DNA of 21,971 nt from an uncultured Lachnospiraceae bacterium (GCA_910577115.1 CAJTMC010000052.1:1-21971); one strand, 5' to 3'. Numbered from the stretch's first letter, positions 13,553-21,614 are shown. Notes: generated by a model not told the origin, from the sequence alone. Program-made: numbers and translations.

Positions 13553-15103
13553 TTGAGCATTTGTTTAGACACAACAACCACACAAAATTCCAAATACGGA
13601 GCAGCATTCCGCAAAAAGCCAATCATGTTAAAAACCCATGCAGAGGTAAGCGCGTTTTTAGAAGGAAAAATGCATAAAAACATGGTTCTGCGCGAGGATA
13701 ACTGCACACTGAGCACCAACAATTCCTATCGGAACCATACCACCTATGAAGTCGCAGGCAGCGACAGCAAAAAAACCTTCCTCGACTTCGGGTTTTTAAT
13801 CCGCGACGAAACAAGCTGCCTCAAAGGCACACTGGACAGCGAACAGGACGTGGACTTTTACAATTTTTCCATTCCCTTCAACCGCACCATACAAAATTAT
13901 TTCGGCGTGGAAATCCGCATGGAGCTGCCCGAAGGCTGCGACTATAACCTGACACTGTACGACAGATACGGAAATCAGGTCGGAAAAGCACAGTGGAACG
14001 GAGAAAACCAAAAAACGCTGCAAATCCCAAACTGGGACACCGCAACGTCAAAGTACTGCATCAAAATCGAAACGGCAGCAGGCGAGCCTGTCCGCCCAAA
14101 CGACAGCTACAAAATCAGCTTCCGCGTTACGGACAATCCGGAGGCAGAAAAAACAGACGCCATCAGAGAAGCATTCGGCACAATGCACAACGCATATAGC
14201 CAAAAAGACGAAAACTGGAAGAAATACCAACAGCAATACAATGCAATTTTAAAGGAAACCGAAAAAAATTATACACAGGAAGTCGAGAAACTACACAAAC
14301 AACAGTTTGACAGTCTGCCAAAGGAAAAACAATATACAGGAAACCGTACCGTAACGGAGCTGCTGCGTGGAATGGCGGCAGGGGAATCCCTGACCGACGC
14401 GGAGATAGAGTATGTGAAAATTTACGCAAACCTAAAAGACATCGAAAAAGCACAGCAGCAGTACGAGCTAAAGGAAAAAACCACGAAAGCGCTTACAGAG
14501 GATTTCAACCGCTTAGGCATTCCCCCGCAGGAACTGGAACGCCTTCAGATTCAAATAAAAAGTGACGGAACAGTCTCAGTTGACGGTATCACAGACAAAA
14601 CCGTCCAAAGGCAGGCAGAAAAACGAATAACGGAAAAATACGGAGATCAATTATACCGCTACTACATCGGAATTGCCGGCAGCGTCGGAAACCTGCCTGC
14701 CAACGCCTATCAATATGCAACAAGCGTGCAGGAAACAGAGCGTTTTCTAAAAAAAGCAGCAGGCAAAAATGTGCCGCTGGAGGATTTATATTTCAACGCC
14801 GACGGAACAATCGGCGGACTTCCCGACAACATATCCAACATGATAAACCGGACAACCAACAATGCCAAAATTGAGGAAGTCCGAACCATGCTACAGGACA
14901 TTATCAGCAAGAAACGGGCATACGGAGATGCAGGCATACCGCGTTTCACCGCCGCGTTCCGGTTTGAAAACGACAGCCTGTCCGTTACAGACAATGGCTT
15001 TACAAATGACATGGGGCTGCTTTTGGAGCAAATGAATAGCATTTCCTCCACCGACAATATGTACGCCGGAATTTACCATTATCAGTTCCGGAACGTGTTG
15101 TAA
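13553..15103 (+). CDS. PPC-domain and coiled-coil protein of unknown function
   Basis: A 516-residue protein starting at TTG 13553, placed by AGGAG seven bases upstream. After a short polar N-terminus comes a segment (about residues 90-200) with the features of a peptidase pre-C-terminal (PPC) beta-sandwich: KGTLDSEQDVDFYNFSIP, the strand YNLTLYDRYGNQVGKA, then SKYCIKIETA and DSYKISFRV. PPC domains normally sit on secreted proteases and other exported proteins. The rest is mainly alpha-helical and charged, with long coiled coil (about 205-310) and a repeat-poor C-terminal region. No Sec signal, lipobox or anchor is present, which is odd for a PPC-type domain. It lies between the DUF6033-like gene and the small helical-protein gene, and probably in the same transcript. 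Confidence 0.6.
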   Translation: MSICLDTTTTQNSKYGAAFRKKPIMLKTHAEVSAFLEGKMHKNMVLREDNCTLSTNNSYRNHTTYEVAGSDSKKTFLDFGFLIRDETSCLKGTLDSEQDVDFYNFSIPFNRTIQNYFGVEIRMELPEGCDYNLTLYDRYGNQVGKAQWNGENQKTLQIPNWDTATSKYCIKIETAAGEPVRPNDSYKISFRVTDNPEAEKTDAIREAFGTMHNAYSQKDENWKKYQQQYNAILKETEKNYTQEVEKLHKQQFDSLPKEKQYTGNRTVTELLRGMAAGESLTDAEIEYVKIYANLKDIEKAQQQYELKEKTTKALTEDFNRLGIPPQELERLQIQIKSDGTVSVDGITDKTVQRQAEKRITEKYGDQLYRYYIGIAGSVGNLPANAYQYATSVQETERFLKKAAGKNVPLEDLYFNADGTIGGLPDNISNMINRTTNNAKIEEVRTMLQDIISKKRAYGDAGIPRFTAAFRFENDSLSVTDNGFTNDMGLLLEQMNSISSTDNMYAGIYHYQFRNVL

Positions 15104-15189
15104 TAACAGGCAAAAAACATCGCTGATTTTCAGCTATGCAAATAGCTTTATATAAAACAGACAGACTTGGAAAGGAACAAAATCATAAA

Positions 15190-15786
15190 ATGACATGGAA
15201 TATTAACAACAATTATAAAAATCTCTTTTCGAATATAAGTTCGAACACAGAGAGAAAAAGCAACGCAATCACCAATACGCAGGACCTCTTTCAACAGACA
15301 GCGTCAGAAACAGCATTAAAAGAAAATAAAGCCGCCGTCATAGACCATTTGGAGCACACAGTCATCAAAAATTCCGCAAAACTGTTTGACATGGCGGCAA
15401 CCGCCCTAAACCATATTAAAGAAGAAAAAGGCGGCTACGATTACGAGGACGTCGTAAACACTGCCGCAGCCGCCTACGCAAAACTGTACGCGGACATTGA
15501 AAAACGGTATCAGGACACAAATGCTTCCTATCACAGTGCGGACGGAACGCGCGTGACAAAAGAGGACGAGATTGTGTGGCTGGAGCAGGCATACGAAACA
15601 AAAATAATATCGGAACAGACAAACGCAAGAATAGCCGCACAAAGAGAAAAATTTTCAGGACATATCGCAGAAGTGCCGGAAAAAGAAATTGCGCAGATTG
15701 CAGACGATTTTTATGCAGCAAGAAAGCGGCATATGGATTTTTTAGAAAGTTCTAAACATACAGAGCAGTCTGAAAACGGAAAATGA
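15190..15786 (+). CDS. Small helical protein of unknown function, third gene of the cluster
   Basis: A 198-residue protein from ATG 15190; the frame is also open from ATG 15136, but that start lacks any Shine-Dalgarno. A GGAAAGGA lies 12-13 bases before 15190, longer than usual. The product begins MTWNINNNYKNLFSNISSN, Asn/Ser-rich like the leader of the DUF6033-like protein, and is otherwise predicted alpha-helical and charged (AATALNHIKEEKGGYDYEDVV, AAAAYAKLYADIEKRY, EKEIAQIADDFYAARKRHMDFL). No signal peptide or membrane segment is visible. The gene is 86 bases after the PPC gene and directly upstream of the blaI promoter. I recognise no family. Confidence 0.55.
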   Translation: MTWNINNNYKNLFSNISSNTERKSNAITNTQDLFQQTASETALKENKAAVIDHLEHTVIKNSAKLFDMAATALNHIKEEKGGYDYEDVVNTAAAAYAKLYADIEKRYQDTNASYHSADGTRVTKEDEIVWLEQAYETKIISEQTNARIAAQREKFSGHIAEVPEKEIAQIADDFYAARKRHMDFLESSKHTEQSENGK

Positions 15787-15827
15787 GGGAGGAGATTAAA
15801 GAAATCAATTTATAACGCAATACCGTC

Positions 15828-15856
15828 TTGACAAAAGTACGACATACCGTTATACT
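15828..15856 (+). promoter_or_regulatory. Promoter of the blaI-M56 operon
   Basis: A consensus TTGACA (15828-15833), 17-base spacer and TATACT (15851-15856) lie 40 bases before the blaI-type ATG. It is one of the strongest promoters in the window. Confidence 0.85.
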
Positions 15857-15879
15857 TTAAAATAACAATATGTCATACA
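15837..15879 (+). promoter_or_regulatory. Putative BlaI-type operator dyad
   Basis: TACGACATA (15838-15846), inside the spacer, and TATGTCATA (15869-15877), after the -10, are inverted copies with one mismatch; they flank the -10 box at a spacing of 22. BlaI/MecI regulators bind paired half-sites of TACA/TGTA character over their own promoter, so autorepression is likely. The exact operator is inferred. Confidence 0.55.
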
Positions 15880-15896
15880 TTAAGGAGGTGATGCGC

Positions 15897-16280
15897 ATGC
15901 CACAGCAAATATCAGATGCCGAACTTGAGATTATGAAAATTATCTGGAGCAATCCGCAGGAAGTCACATTGTTCCCCTATATCATGGAAGGACTGACAGC
16001 CAAAGGCAAGCCCTGTCAAAAAAACACGTTAATTGTCCTTTTATCGCGGCTAATCAATAAGGGCTATCTAAGCGCCAAAAAAATCGGGCGCCGAAATGAG
16101 TATACTGCGCTGATTTCCGAATCCCAGTACCAAACAGAGCAGACAAAAACGTTCCTCGGCAGAATCTATGAAGGAAACGCAAAAGGACTTGTATCGAACC
16201 TGATTTCAGGCGACTTGCTGACCGATGAGGAATATGAAGACTTGAAAAAAATGTTGGAAAAGGGGCGGGAAAAGAAATGA
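15897..16280 (+). CDS. BlaI/MecI/CopY-family winged-helix repressor
   Basis: A 127-residue protein beginning MPQQISDAELEIMKIIW, the invariant start of BlaI-type repressors. The winged helix follows (KNTLIVLLSRLINKGYLSAKKIGRRNEY), then a dimerisation helix pair ending FLGRIYEGNAKGLVSNLI and the acidic SGDLLTDEEYEDLKKML tail. In BlaI-BlaR1 systems an M56 membrane protease releases repression, by cleavage or by cleavage-dependent inactivation of BlaI. The start at 15897 is fixed by AAGGAGG (15882-15888); upstream in-frame ATGs at 15870 and 15891 are wrongly spaced and overlap the operator and SD. The stop overlaps the M56 start (ATGA), so the pair is coupled. No beta-lactamase gene is in the window. 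Confidence 0.93.
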   Translation: MPQQISDAELEIMKIIWSNPQEVTLFPYIMEGLTAKGKPCQKNTLIVLLSRLINKGYLSAKKIGRRNEYTALISESQYQTEQTKTFLGRIYEGNAKGLVSNLISGDLLTDEEYEDLKKMLEKGREKK

Positions 16281-18388
16281 ACACAGTTATGAAGCTATTT
16301 TTGTCAATGTCCTTTTCCGGAGCGCTGCTCATTTTAGCTCTGCTGATTGGAACCCGTTTGTTAAAAGATAAACTCAGCAGACAATGGCAGTATTACATTT
16401 GGCTCATTGTGATTTTACGGCTGTTGCTTCCCTTTGGAGCAGAAATCAACCTGCTCGGGAAAACCTATCAGACAATCGACCAAACAATAACTCAAGCCGC
16501 GCCTTTATCACCACAGCAAGATGCTTCTGACAGTCCAAAAGAAGCTTACAAACCGGATGCCAACTCAAACAATAACAATAACAAGACAGACGATCCGGCA
16601 AACATCACAGCAGCCAAACTCACATTCGAATACACCATATCGCTGCTTGTCAATCATATTTGCCTGATTTGGCTGGCAGGTGTGTCAGGTATGCTGATAC
16701 GGAAAATAACAATCTATCAAAGCTTTACCCGATACATCAAAGCCGGCTCGTCACCCGTATCCGACATAGCGCTTTTAAACAAAATGTCCATAATTGCAGA
16801 ACAAATCAACATTCATAAACCTATAGAGCTATCCGTCAACCCGCTGATTTCCTCGCCGCTGCTGACAGGATTACTCCGCCCATGCATTGTGCTGCCAAGC
16901 GCCGATATTTCCGAAAAAGATTTCAGGTACATTGTGCTGCATGAGCTGATGCATTATAAACGGCGTGACATACTTTACAAATGGCTGGTTCAGGCTGCCG
17001 TCTGCCTGCATTGGTTTAACCCCTTTGTCTATCTTATGAGCCGGAAAATTACGAAAGCATGTGAATTTTCCTGTGACGAAGCAGTCCTTGCAAAAACAGG
17101 GAGCAGCAGCGCACAGGACTATGGGGAAACATTACTGGACGCAATGGCAGCAGTCGGAAAATACAAAGAAACACTCGGGGCTGTTACGCTAAGCGAAAAC
17201 AAGCAATTATTAAAAGAAAGGTTAGGTGCGATTATGAACTACAGGAAAAAATCCAAGACCATCCGTTTTTTAACCGGCGTATTGACAATGTGTATTATAA
17301 TTACGGCATTCTGCATCGGCGTCTATCCGATTGTATCAATAGCCGCGCCAAACGCCGCCAACCCAAGCCGCGTGCCGGCAGAATCAAATGCAAACGATAC
17401 ACTTTCCGGTCAGGCAGAACGGTTCTACAAGGCAGGCAGTCTGCAACTGTTTGAAATCGCATTTTCAGGGATGGACGAGAATACACAAAACGCTTGGCTG
17501 GAAAGGATTTACAAGGACGAAGAAACCGCGTTTTTCTCCGTTTGCGTAGACCAGTTAGACGCAGACAGCCCTTTGATTGGGAGGCTCGCCGAAACGTTCT
17601 ATCAGGACGGGGCAACCGCCTTTTTCTCAATCCTTGCAGACTGCATGAGCGAAGAAACGCTGGAGCTTTGGCTGGATAGGGCGCTGGAGGACAGAAAGCA
17701 TTCTTTTCAGTCAGTGATATTTGATGCGTTAAGGATTTACGATAAAACGGGAAAATGGGAAAAAATGGAAAACGACTTGGAGCAGGAATTGGAAAAACAG
17801 CAGTTGGAACAATACCAAGCCGTAGGTGTCACAATAAATGGCAAAAAGTATTATTATCAAGGACAGTTAGTCAATATTTTCCTCGACAGCAGACCTGATT
17901 CGTCTTTTTATACACTTAATATGAATCCCGCAGGGACAGCGAATATCAGGATTCTGCGGGGAGAGGACGGGCAAATCACAGGCGCTGCTTACATGACGGA
18001 GGAGGAAGTAACCGAACTGCTGGGCGGCATGGAAGATCCGGACAATGAAATTACCATACCGGTGGAAATTGACAGCATAAAATCCGGTGAATCCATTTGG
18101 CTGGGAACCTACAGCTTAGCCGAGGACGACCGTGTTTCATATCATGTCTCAGCAGAAAGCGGTCAGACGCTGGTCGTTGGATTTGTCAAAGCGGGACAAG
18201 AACAAAAACAGTCCTTTACCCATTACAATGCATACGTAAATACAGTCCAAGACGGCATACTGGAAATTCATTCCGACGATTTCGTCTGGAGTGTAAAGTC
18301 CGGAGAATACAGGCTTTTCGTCCGCGCCGAAGGCGGTGCCCTGACAGGTGTAGGCGGAGAGGTTACAATTATAAAATCGGTTCCCTGA
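16277..18388 (+). CDS. M56 (BlaR1-like) membrane metalloprotease with a repeat-containing ectodomain
   Basis: A 703-residue protein. Transmembrane segments lie at about residues 7-25, 38-54, 120-140 and 331-355. The zinc-protease motif HELMHYKRRD places ligands H222 and H226 and catalytic E223. ACEFSCDEAV supplies the third acidic ligand near E268. This is the M56 core, which in BlaR1/MecR1 cleaves the partner repressor. The external C-terminus differs from BlaR1: no penicillin-binding S-x-x-K/S-x-N domain is seen. Instead four degenerate 28-30-residue repeats (Y384, Y412, Y442 and L470 mark the period; W406 and W465 recur in WLER/WLDR) run over residues 380-490. They are followed by a beta-rich, glycine/aspartate-rich domain to the end. 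The signal sensed is therefore probably not a beta-lactam. Coupled by ATGA overlap to blaI. Confidence 0.88.
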   Translation: MNTVMKLFLSMSFSGALLILALLIGTRLLKDKLSRQWQYYIWLIVILRLLLPFGAEINLLGKTYQTIDQTITQAAPLSPQQDASDSPKEAYKPDANSNNNNNKTDDPANITAAKLTFEYTISLLVNHICLIWLAGVSGMLIRKITIYQSFTRYIKAGSSPVSDIALLNKMSIIAEQINIHKPIELSVNPLISSPLLTGLLRPCIVLPSADISEKDFRYIVLHELMHYKRRDILYKWLVQAAVCLHWFNPFVYLMSRKITKACEFSCDEAVLAKTGSSSAQDYGETLLDAMAAVGKYKETLGAVTLSENKQLLKERLGAIMNYRKKSKTIRFLTGVLTMCIIITAFCIGVYPIVSIAAPNAANPSRVPAESNANDTLSGQAERFYKAGSLQLFEIAFSGMDENTQNAWLERIYKDEETAFFSVCVDQLDADSPLIGRLAETFYQDGATAFFSILADCMSEETLELWLDRALEDRKHSFQSVIFDALRIYDKTGKWEKMENDLEQELEKQQLEQYQAVGVTINGKKYYYQGQLVNIFLDSRPDSSFYTLNMNPAGTANIRILRGEDGQITGAAYMTEEEVTELLGGMEDPDNEITIPVEIDSIKSGESIWLGTYSLAEDDRVSYHVSAESGQTLVVGFVKAGQEQKQSFTHYNAYVNTVQDGILEIHSDDFVWSVKSGEYRLFVRAEGGALTGVGGEVTIIKSVP

Positions 18389-18448
18389 TAAAATATTTTC
18401 CGATATAAGGATAATTATAGTTTCAAAAAGTATGAAAATAAAACCTTA

Positions 18449-18485
18449 ACAACAGCTCAGCGCGCTTGCCGCGCTGAGCTGTTGT
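18449..18485 (+). terminator. Long perfect hairpin ending the blaI-M56 operon
   Basis: ACAACAGCTCAGCGCG (18449-18464) and its exact complement (18470-18485), 16 bp with loop CTTGC, 60 bases after the M56 stop. The T-tract is weak (CTGTTTG), but the length and GC content of the stem make termination likely. Confidence 0.75.
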
Positions 18486-18536
18486 CTGTTTGTAGAAAAG
18501 TTGTAAAAATGATGCAAGTTTGTGCAATTGTGGTAT

Positions 18537-18542
18537 TATAAT
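18537..18542 (+). promoter_or_regulatory. -10 element of the lipoprotein gene
   Basis: A perfect TATAAT lies 27 bases before ATG 18570. No good -35 is visible at 16-18 bases upstream. A TATGTAATC just downstream resembles one BlaI half-site. Confidence 0.45.
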
Positions 18543-18569
18543 AGACGATATGTAATCGGAGGAAAACAG

Positions 18570-19910
18570 ATGAAAAACCACAAAAAACTAAGCAGAATTA
18601 TCATATTATGCTTCATTGCTATATCATGCATTTCCTGTAATAAAACCACAGACAAAACGGAGCGTCAAGACATAAATGGCCATACGATAAATCTCAATAC
18701 AACGCAGTCGATATCACAACTAAGAAATAAAGCAGCCAAAGAAATGAAAGCAACAGACGAAAAAGTGCCTCAATATCATTATTATATTCGGAAAAGCTGG
18801 CATTTGGGAAAGCTTAGTCATTTATATGGTATTGATGGCGCAGACGAACAAAACTATCCTGTACCGGTGCTATACATAGAAATTCCAAATGATAAGGAAA
18901 AGGAAACAAGAATCAATAAAATGCTGATTGAGAGATATGTCACATTGCTGCCTGATGATACAGATGAGGAATGGTGGGAGAAACAGGAAATACATATTAC
19001 ATATCGTTCTGAACAGTATTTGTGTTTTCGGTATCTTTCAAACGTGGCATTGCCGGAGGAATGTAGTGACAGAAATCTGTATTTTACGTTGGATTTAGAA
19101 AATGAAAGTATTATAGAATATCCACTCGTTGAAGAGCAAACAGGAAAGTTTGAACCGGACGAATCCGGAAACCTTTACAAGGAGCTGGAAGCGTATCAGG
19201 AGAAAACAGTAGAAGAGCAAAGCGCTTTGCGGGGAAATACAGAGTATCAGGTATGTCAGGCTATGACAGAATATGAAGGAATTTCTTTCCCTTGCGTGAA
19301 AATAGAAGGTTTAGCAGATAAGAAAAAACAGGAACAGATTAATTTAGCGCTGCAGGAACCGTTGAAGGTGTTAATTGAAGATGGCGTATGGGAGGATAAA
19401 GAAAATCAACAAAGGATTTTTGACAGTACAAAGATATATATTGCATACCAAACGGAACAGTGGCTATCTGTTGTATATTCTCTGCAGATACCAATAGATC
19501 CTGATCCCAGATGGAGGGATGGAGTAAAGGATTTCGGAATTACAATTCATATGCAAGACGGGAAACGGGTTTTATTAGATGACTTATTCGAAAAAGACAA
19601 AATCCTTGACTGGTTTTATGCAATGGGAATGTATGAAGAGGGAAATAAGCAGTATGGAGGCGAGAAGTATGAGGGATTGGGCTTGCTGCTACAGACAGAA
19701 AAAGAAAAAGCAACGGAGTTTAAGGATAACGTTCAAAAAAATAATATTGTGAAATTAGATGAAAAATGCTGGCTGCTGGGTATGACAGATTGGGATTCGT
19801 TTTATTTATATAAAGGTAAGTTAGCGATACTGAGAATGGATAGCTTTTATGATTTTGAAATACCGCTGCCGGAAATTTATGAATATCTAAAGGTAGAGCC
19901 TTGGTATTGA
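18570..19910 (+). CDS. Lipoprotein, DUF3298-like, unknown function
   Basis: A 446-residue protein from ATG 18570, set by GGAGGAAAA; a longer frame from TTG 18522 would start upstream of the promoter -10. The N-terminus MKNHKKLSRIIILCFIAISCISC is a lipoprotein signal. The last Cys (residue 23, CISC) or the Cys at residue 20 (AISC) is the likely lipidation site. The mature part holds two parallel blocks, each with a run like IKIEGLADKKKQEQINLALQEPLK (D-K-K-x-x-x-I-N) and YIAYQTEQWLSVVYSLQIP. Such runs recall the RsiV/PdaC DUF3298 region, present here twice (first copy residues about 95-180, second about 235-330). It is exported and probably anchored to the membrane. No catalytic motif is seen. 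Confidence 0.7.
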   Translation: MKNHKKLSRIIILCFIAISCISCNKTTDKTERQDINGHTINLNTTQSISQLRNKAAKEMKATDEKVPQYHYYIRKSWHLGKLSHLYGIDGADEQNYPVPVLYIEIPNDKEKETRINKMLIERYVTLLPDDTDEEWWEKQEIHITYRSEQYLCFRYLSNVALPEECSDRNLYFTLDLENESIIEYPLVEEQTGKFEPDESGNLYKELEAYQEKTVEEQSALRGNTEYQVCQAMTEYEGISFPCVKIEGLADKKKQEQINLALQEPLKVLIEDGVWEDKENQQRIFDSTKIYIAYQTEQWLSVVYSLQIPIDPDPRWRDGVKDFGITIHMQDGKRVLLDDLFEKDKILDWFYAMGMYEEGNKQYGGEKYEGLGLLLQTEKEKATEFKDNVQKNNIVKLDEKCWLLGMTDWDSFYLYKGKLAILRMDSFYDFEIPLPEIYEYLKVEPWY

Positions 19911-19950
19911 TATTTTATGTATATGTGAGAGATAAGGGATTCGAAAAGAT

Positions 19951-21072
19951 ATGAAAAAAACGAGTATTGTAGTGGGAATTGCATTCATCAGCTTTATTAC
20001 GGCTTTGTGTATGGAAAATATGGGTAGCCATCGGATTGAAAAAGTAGAAACAGAAAATCCCGAATATCATTTAGAACGTGAGCTTCCCCCAAATATTCAG
20101 GACTTACATAATGTCGCTATGGGTGAATATTCTTTGCCTGATAAAAATGCAGAACCACTAACGGTATATGAAGATATCGGTATAAAGGTAGATAATGATA
20201 AAGAATGCACAGATAGCATAAAACAAGTTATTTCTGACTATTTGCATATGGATTCGTTAGAATTTCAAGAAAAATATAAAGAAGAATTGTATAAAAAGGG
20301 TATTTTATATTGCGATAAAGATGCATGGAAATATGATGGCAGTCAATTAGATGCATTTCAGGACGAATACTATAATGTTAAAAATATAACAGCCATCAGA
20401 ATCTATAAAAAACAAGATTCCCCAATCTATCACAACTTGAACATAGGAGACAAGACAGACCAATATGAGGAAAAGATAAAGATAGACTATAATACAGATT
20501 ATGCAGTCTCCATATATAGTAAATTATCAGATGGTAATTTACCGCTCATAGAAGAAATATCATTTCTTAAAATTGAGTTGGACAAAGGAACAGCTCCGGA
20601 GGCGCTATATTGCTTTATCGAAAGCAATTATTATGAGGTAATGGAAAACTTAGAACATCAAACATGGATTACATCACCGGACGGAGAAAAAGCAGCCTGC
20701 GTATCCAACGGAAACTTGCCCAAACATCCGGCACAAATATTTATCCGATATCAAGATGATAAACCATATACTATTTTTAGAAGAACCTGGGAACATGAAA
20801 TTGCTGGGTGGATAGACGATAATCATTTGATTTGCTATGCGATTGATGTGGGAACGCCTGCTCTAATACATTTAGAAAGAAACGAGATTGAAGCAATCAG
20901 CAACAAAAAGTCTGATTACGACACATATGGAGCAAAATACACGATTCAAGAAAATTATTTGATTGCGCAAGACTTTGAAAAACGGCTTTACCAATGGAAG
21001 ATATTAGAAAAAGACGGGGAAATTTATGTGCTTGATACATATACAAAAGAAGAGAACTTTTGTTCGCGATAA
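19951..21072 (+). CDS. Exported or membrane-anchored protein of unknown function
   Basis: A 373-residue protein. MKKTSIVVGIAFISFITALC is an N-terminal signal or anchor (about residues 5-22); the TALC sequence is a poor lipobox, so an uncleaved anchor is possible. The rest is soluble, rich in Tyr/Asp/Asn, with YKKQDSPIYHNLNIGDK and a C-terminal half that reads like beta-propeller strands (TWITSPDGEKAACVSNG, TIFRRTWEHEIAGWIDDNHLICYAI). It starts 40 bases after the lipoprotein gene on the same strand, with no clear promoter between, so the two may be cotranscribed. The Shine-Dalgarno is weak (AAGGG, 13 bases away). No family recognised. Confidence 0.6.
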   Translation: MKKTSIVVGIAFISFITALCMENMGSHRIEKVETENPEYHLERELPPNIQDLHNVAMGEYSLPDKNAEPLTVYEDIGIKVDNDKECTDSIKQVISDYLHMDSLEFQEKYKEELYKKGILYCDKDAWKYDGSQLDAFQDEYYNVKNITAIRIYKKQDSPIYHNLNIGDKTDQYEEKIKIDYNTDYAVSIYSKLSDGNLPLIEEISFLKIELDKGTAPEALYCFIESNYYEVMENLEHQTWITSPDGEKAACVSNGNLPKHPAQIFIRYQDDKPYTIFRRTWEHEIAGWIDDNHLICYAIDVGTPALIHLERNEIEAISNKKSDYDTYGAKYTIQENYLIAQDFEKRLYQWKILEKDGEIYVLDTYTKEENFCSR

Positions 21073-21510
21073 ATTTTGCAATGATTTTTGGGACGTAATG
21101 AACCATAAAGGGGAAATTTTGATAGAAGGTCCATGGTGGCTTCGGTCTGATACATACCATTGGGCGGTTTCATAAAAAGAAACCACATTTTTAACTTGCT
21201 GATTCTTGTGTTACTGCTTTTACATCGCCCTTATCCCGCAGGTTCTATAAATAATTCTATCCAGTTTTCTTTTTCTGAGACTCATGACATCTGCTGCATG
21301 GGAAAAAGAAAAGCTGTTCCCTTCCTGCAAATGGGGCTGTTCCTCTTTGTGCTGTTTGGTATGGAAATAATCCTGTCCGGGTGGTACGCAGGCAGAAAAA
21401 ACAGTCTCCGGTTGAACAGATGCGGGCACGAAATTAAAATGAACCTGGGTAAAAATTGATAGAATTTTGCACAGCATTTCGCGTCAACAGATAAACATTT
21501 CACAGCAATT
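21073..21510. other. Stretch without a convincing gene
   Basis: About 440 bases. On the plus strand short protein-like pieces occur (VMNHKGEILIEGPWWL near 21095, then a 99-codon frame from TTG 21160 with a hydrophobic start LLILVLLLL and a second hydrophobic patch FLQMGLFLFVLFGM). They lack a good ribosome binding site and any family resemblance. This may be decayed coding sequence, or a small membrane peptide beside a two-component gene; I cannot decide. Confidence 0.35.
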
Positions 21511-21513
21511 AAA

Positions 21514-21542
21514 TTGTTTTGGCATTTCGGACTGACTATAAT
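21514..21542 (+). promoter_or_regulatory. Promoter of the response-regulator gene
   Basis: TTGTTT (21514-21519), 17-base spacer and TATAAT (21537-21542), 73 bases before the TTG start. The -10 is flanked by the inverted repeat GACTGAC (21530-21536) and GTCAGTC (21548-21554), a possible operator. Confidence 0.7.
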
Positions 21543-21559
21543 AAAACGTCAGTCTGAGG

Positions 21560-21588
21560 CAACGGCAAAAGTTTTTCTTTTGCCGTTG
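21560..21588 (+). other. Leader hairpin before the response-regulator gene
   Basis: CAACGGCAAAAG (21560-21571) and CTTTTGCCGTTG (21577-21588) form a perfect 12-bp stem with a TTTTT loop, in the 5' untranslated leader about ten bases before the GAGGAGG ribosome binding site. No T-tract follows, so it may affect RNA stability or attenuation rather than terminate. Confidence 0.55.
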
Positions 21589-21614
21589 ATGAATAATGGC
21601 GAGGAGGTAGCGCA

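Noticed and set aside
15837..15896. BlaI start at 15870
   Set aside because: The extra residues would be translated from within the operator and Shine-Dalgarno; the family start MPQQISDAELEIM and AAGGAGG spacing favour 15897.
16277..18388. True beta-lactam resistance operon (BlaR1-BlaI)
   Set aside because: No beta-lactamase or PBP2a gene in the window and no penicillin-binding S-x-x-K motif in the ectodomain, so only the protease-repressor core is shared.
21160..21459. AgrD-like autoinducer precursor before the response regulator
   Set aside because: The frame starts at TTG without a ribosome binding site, has no amphipathic leader or conserved processing motif, and no AgrB is present in the window.
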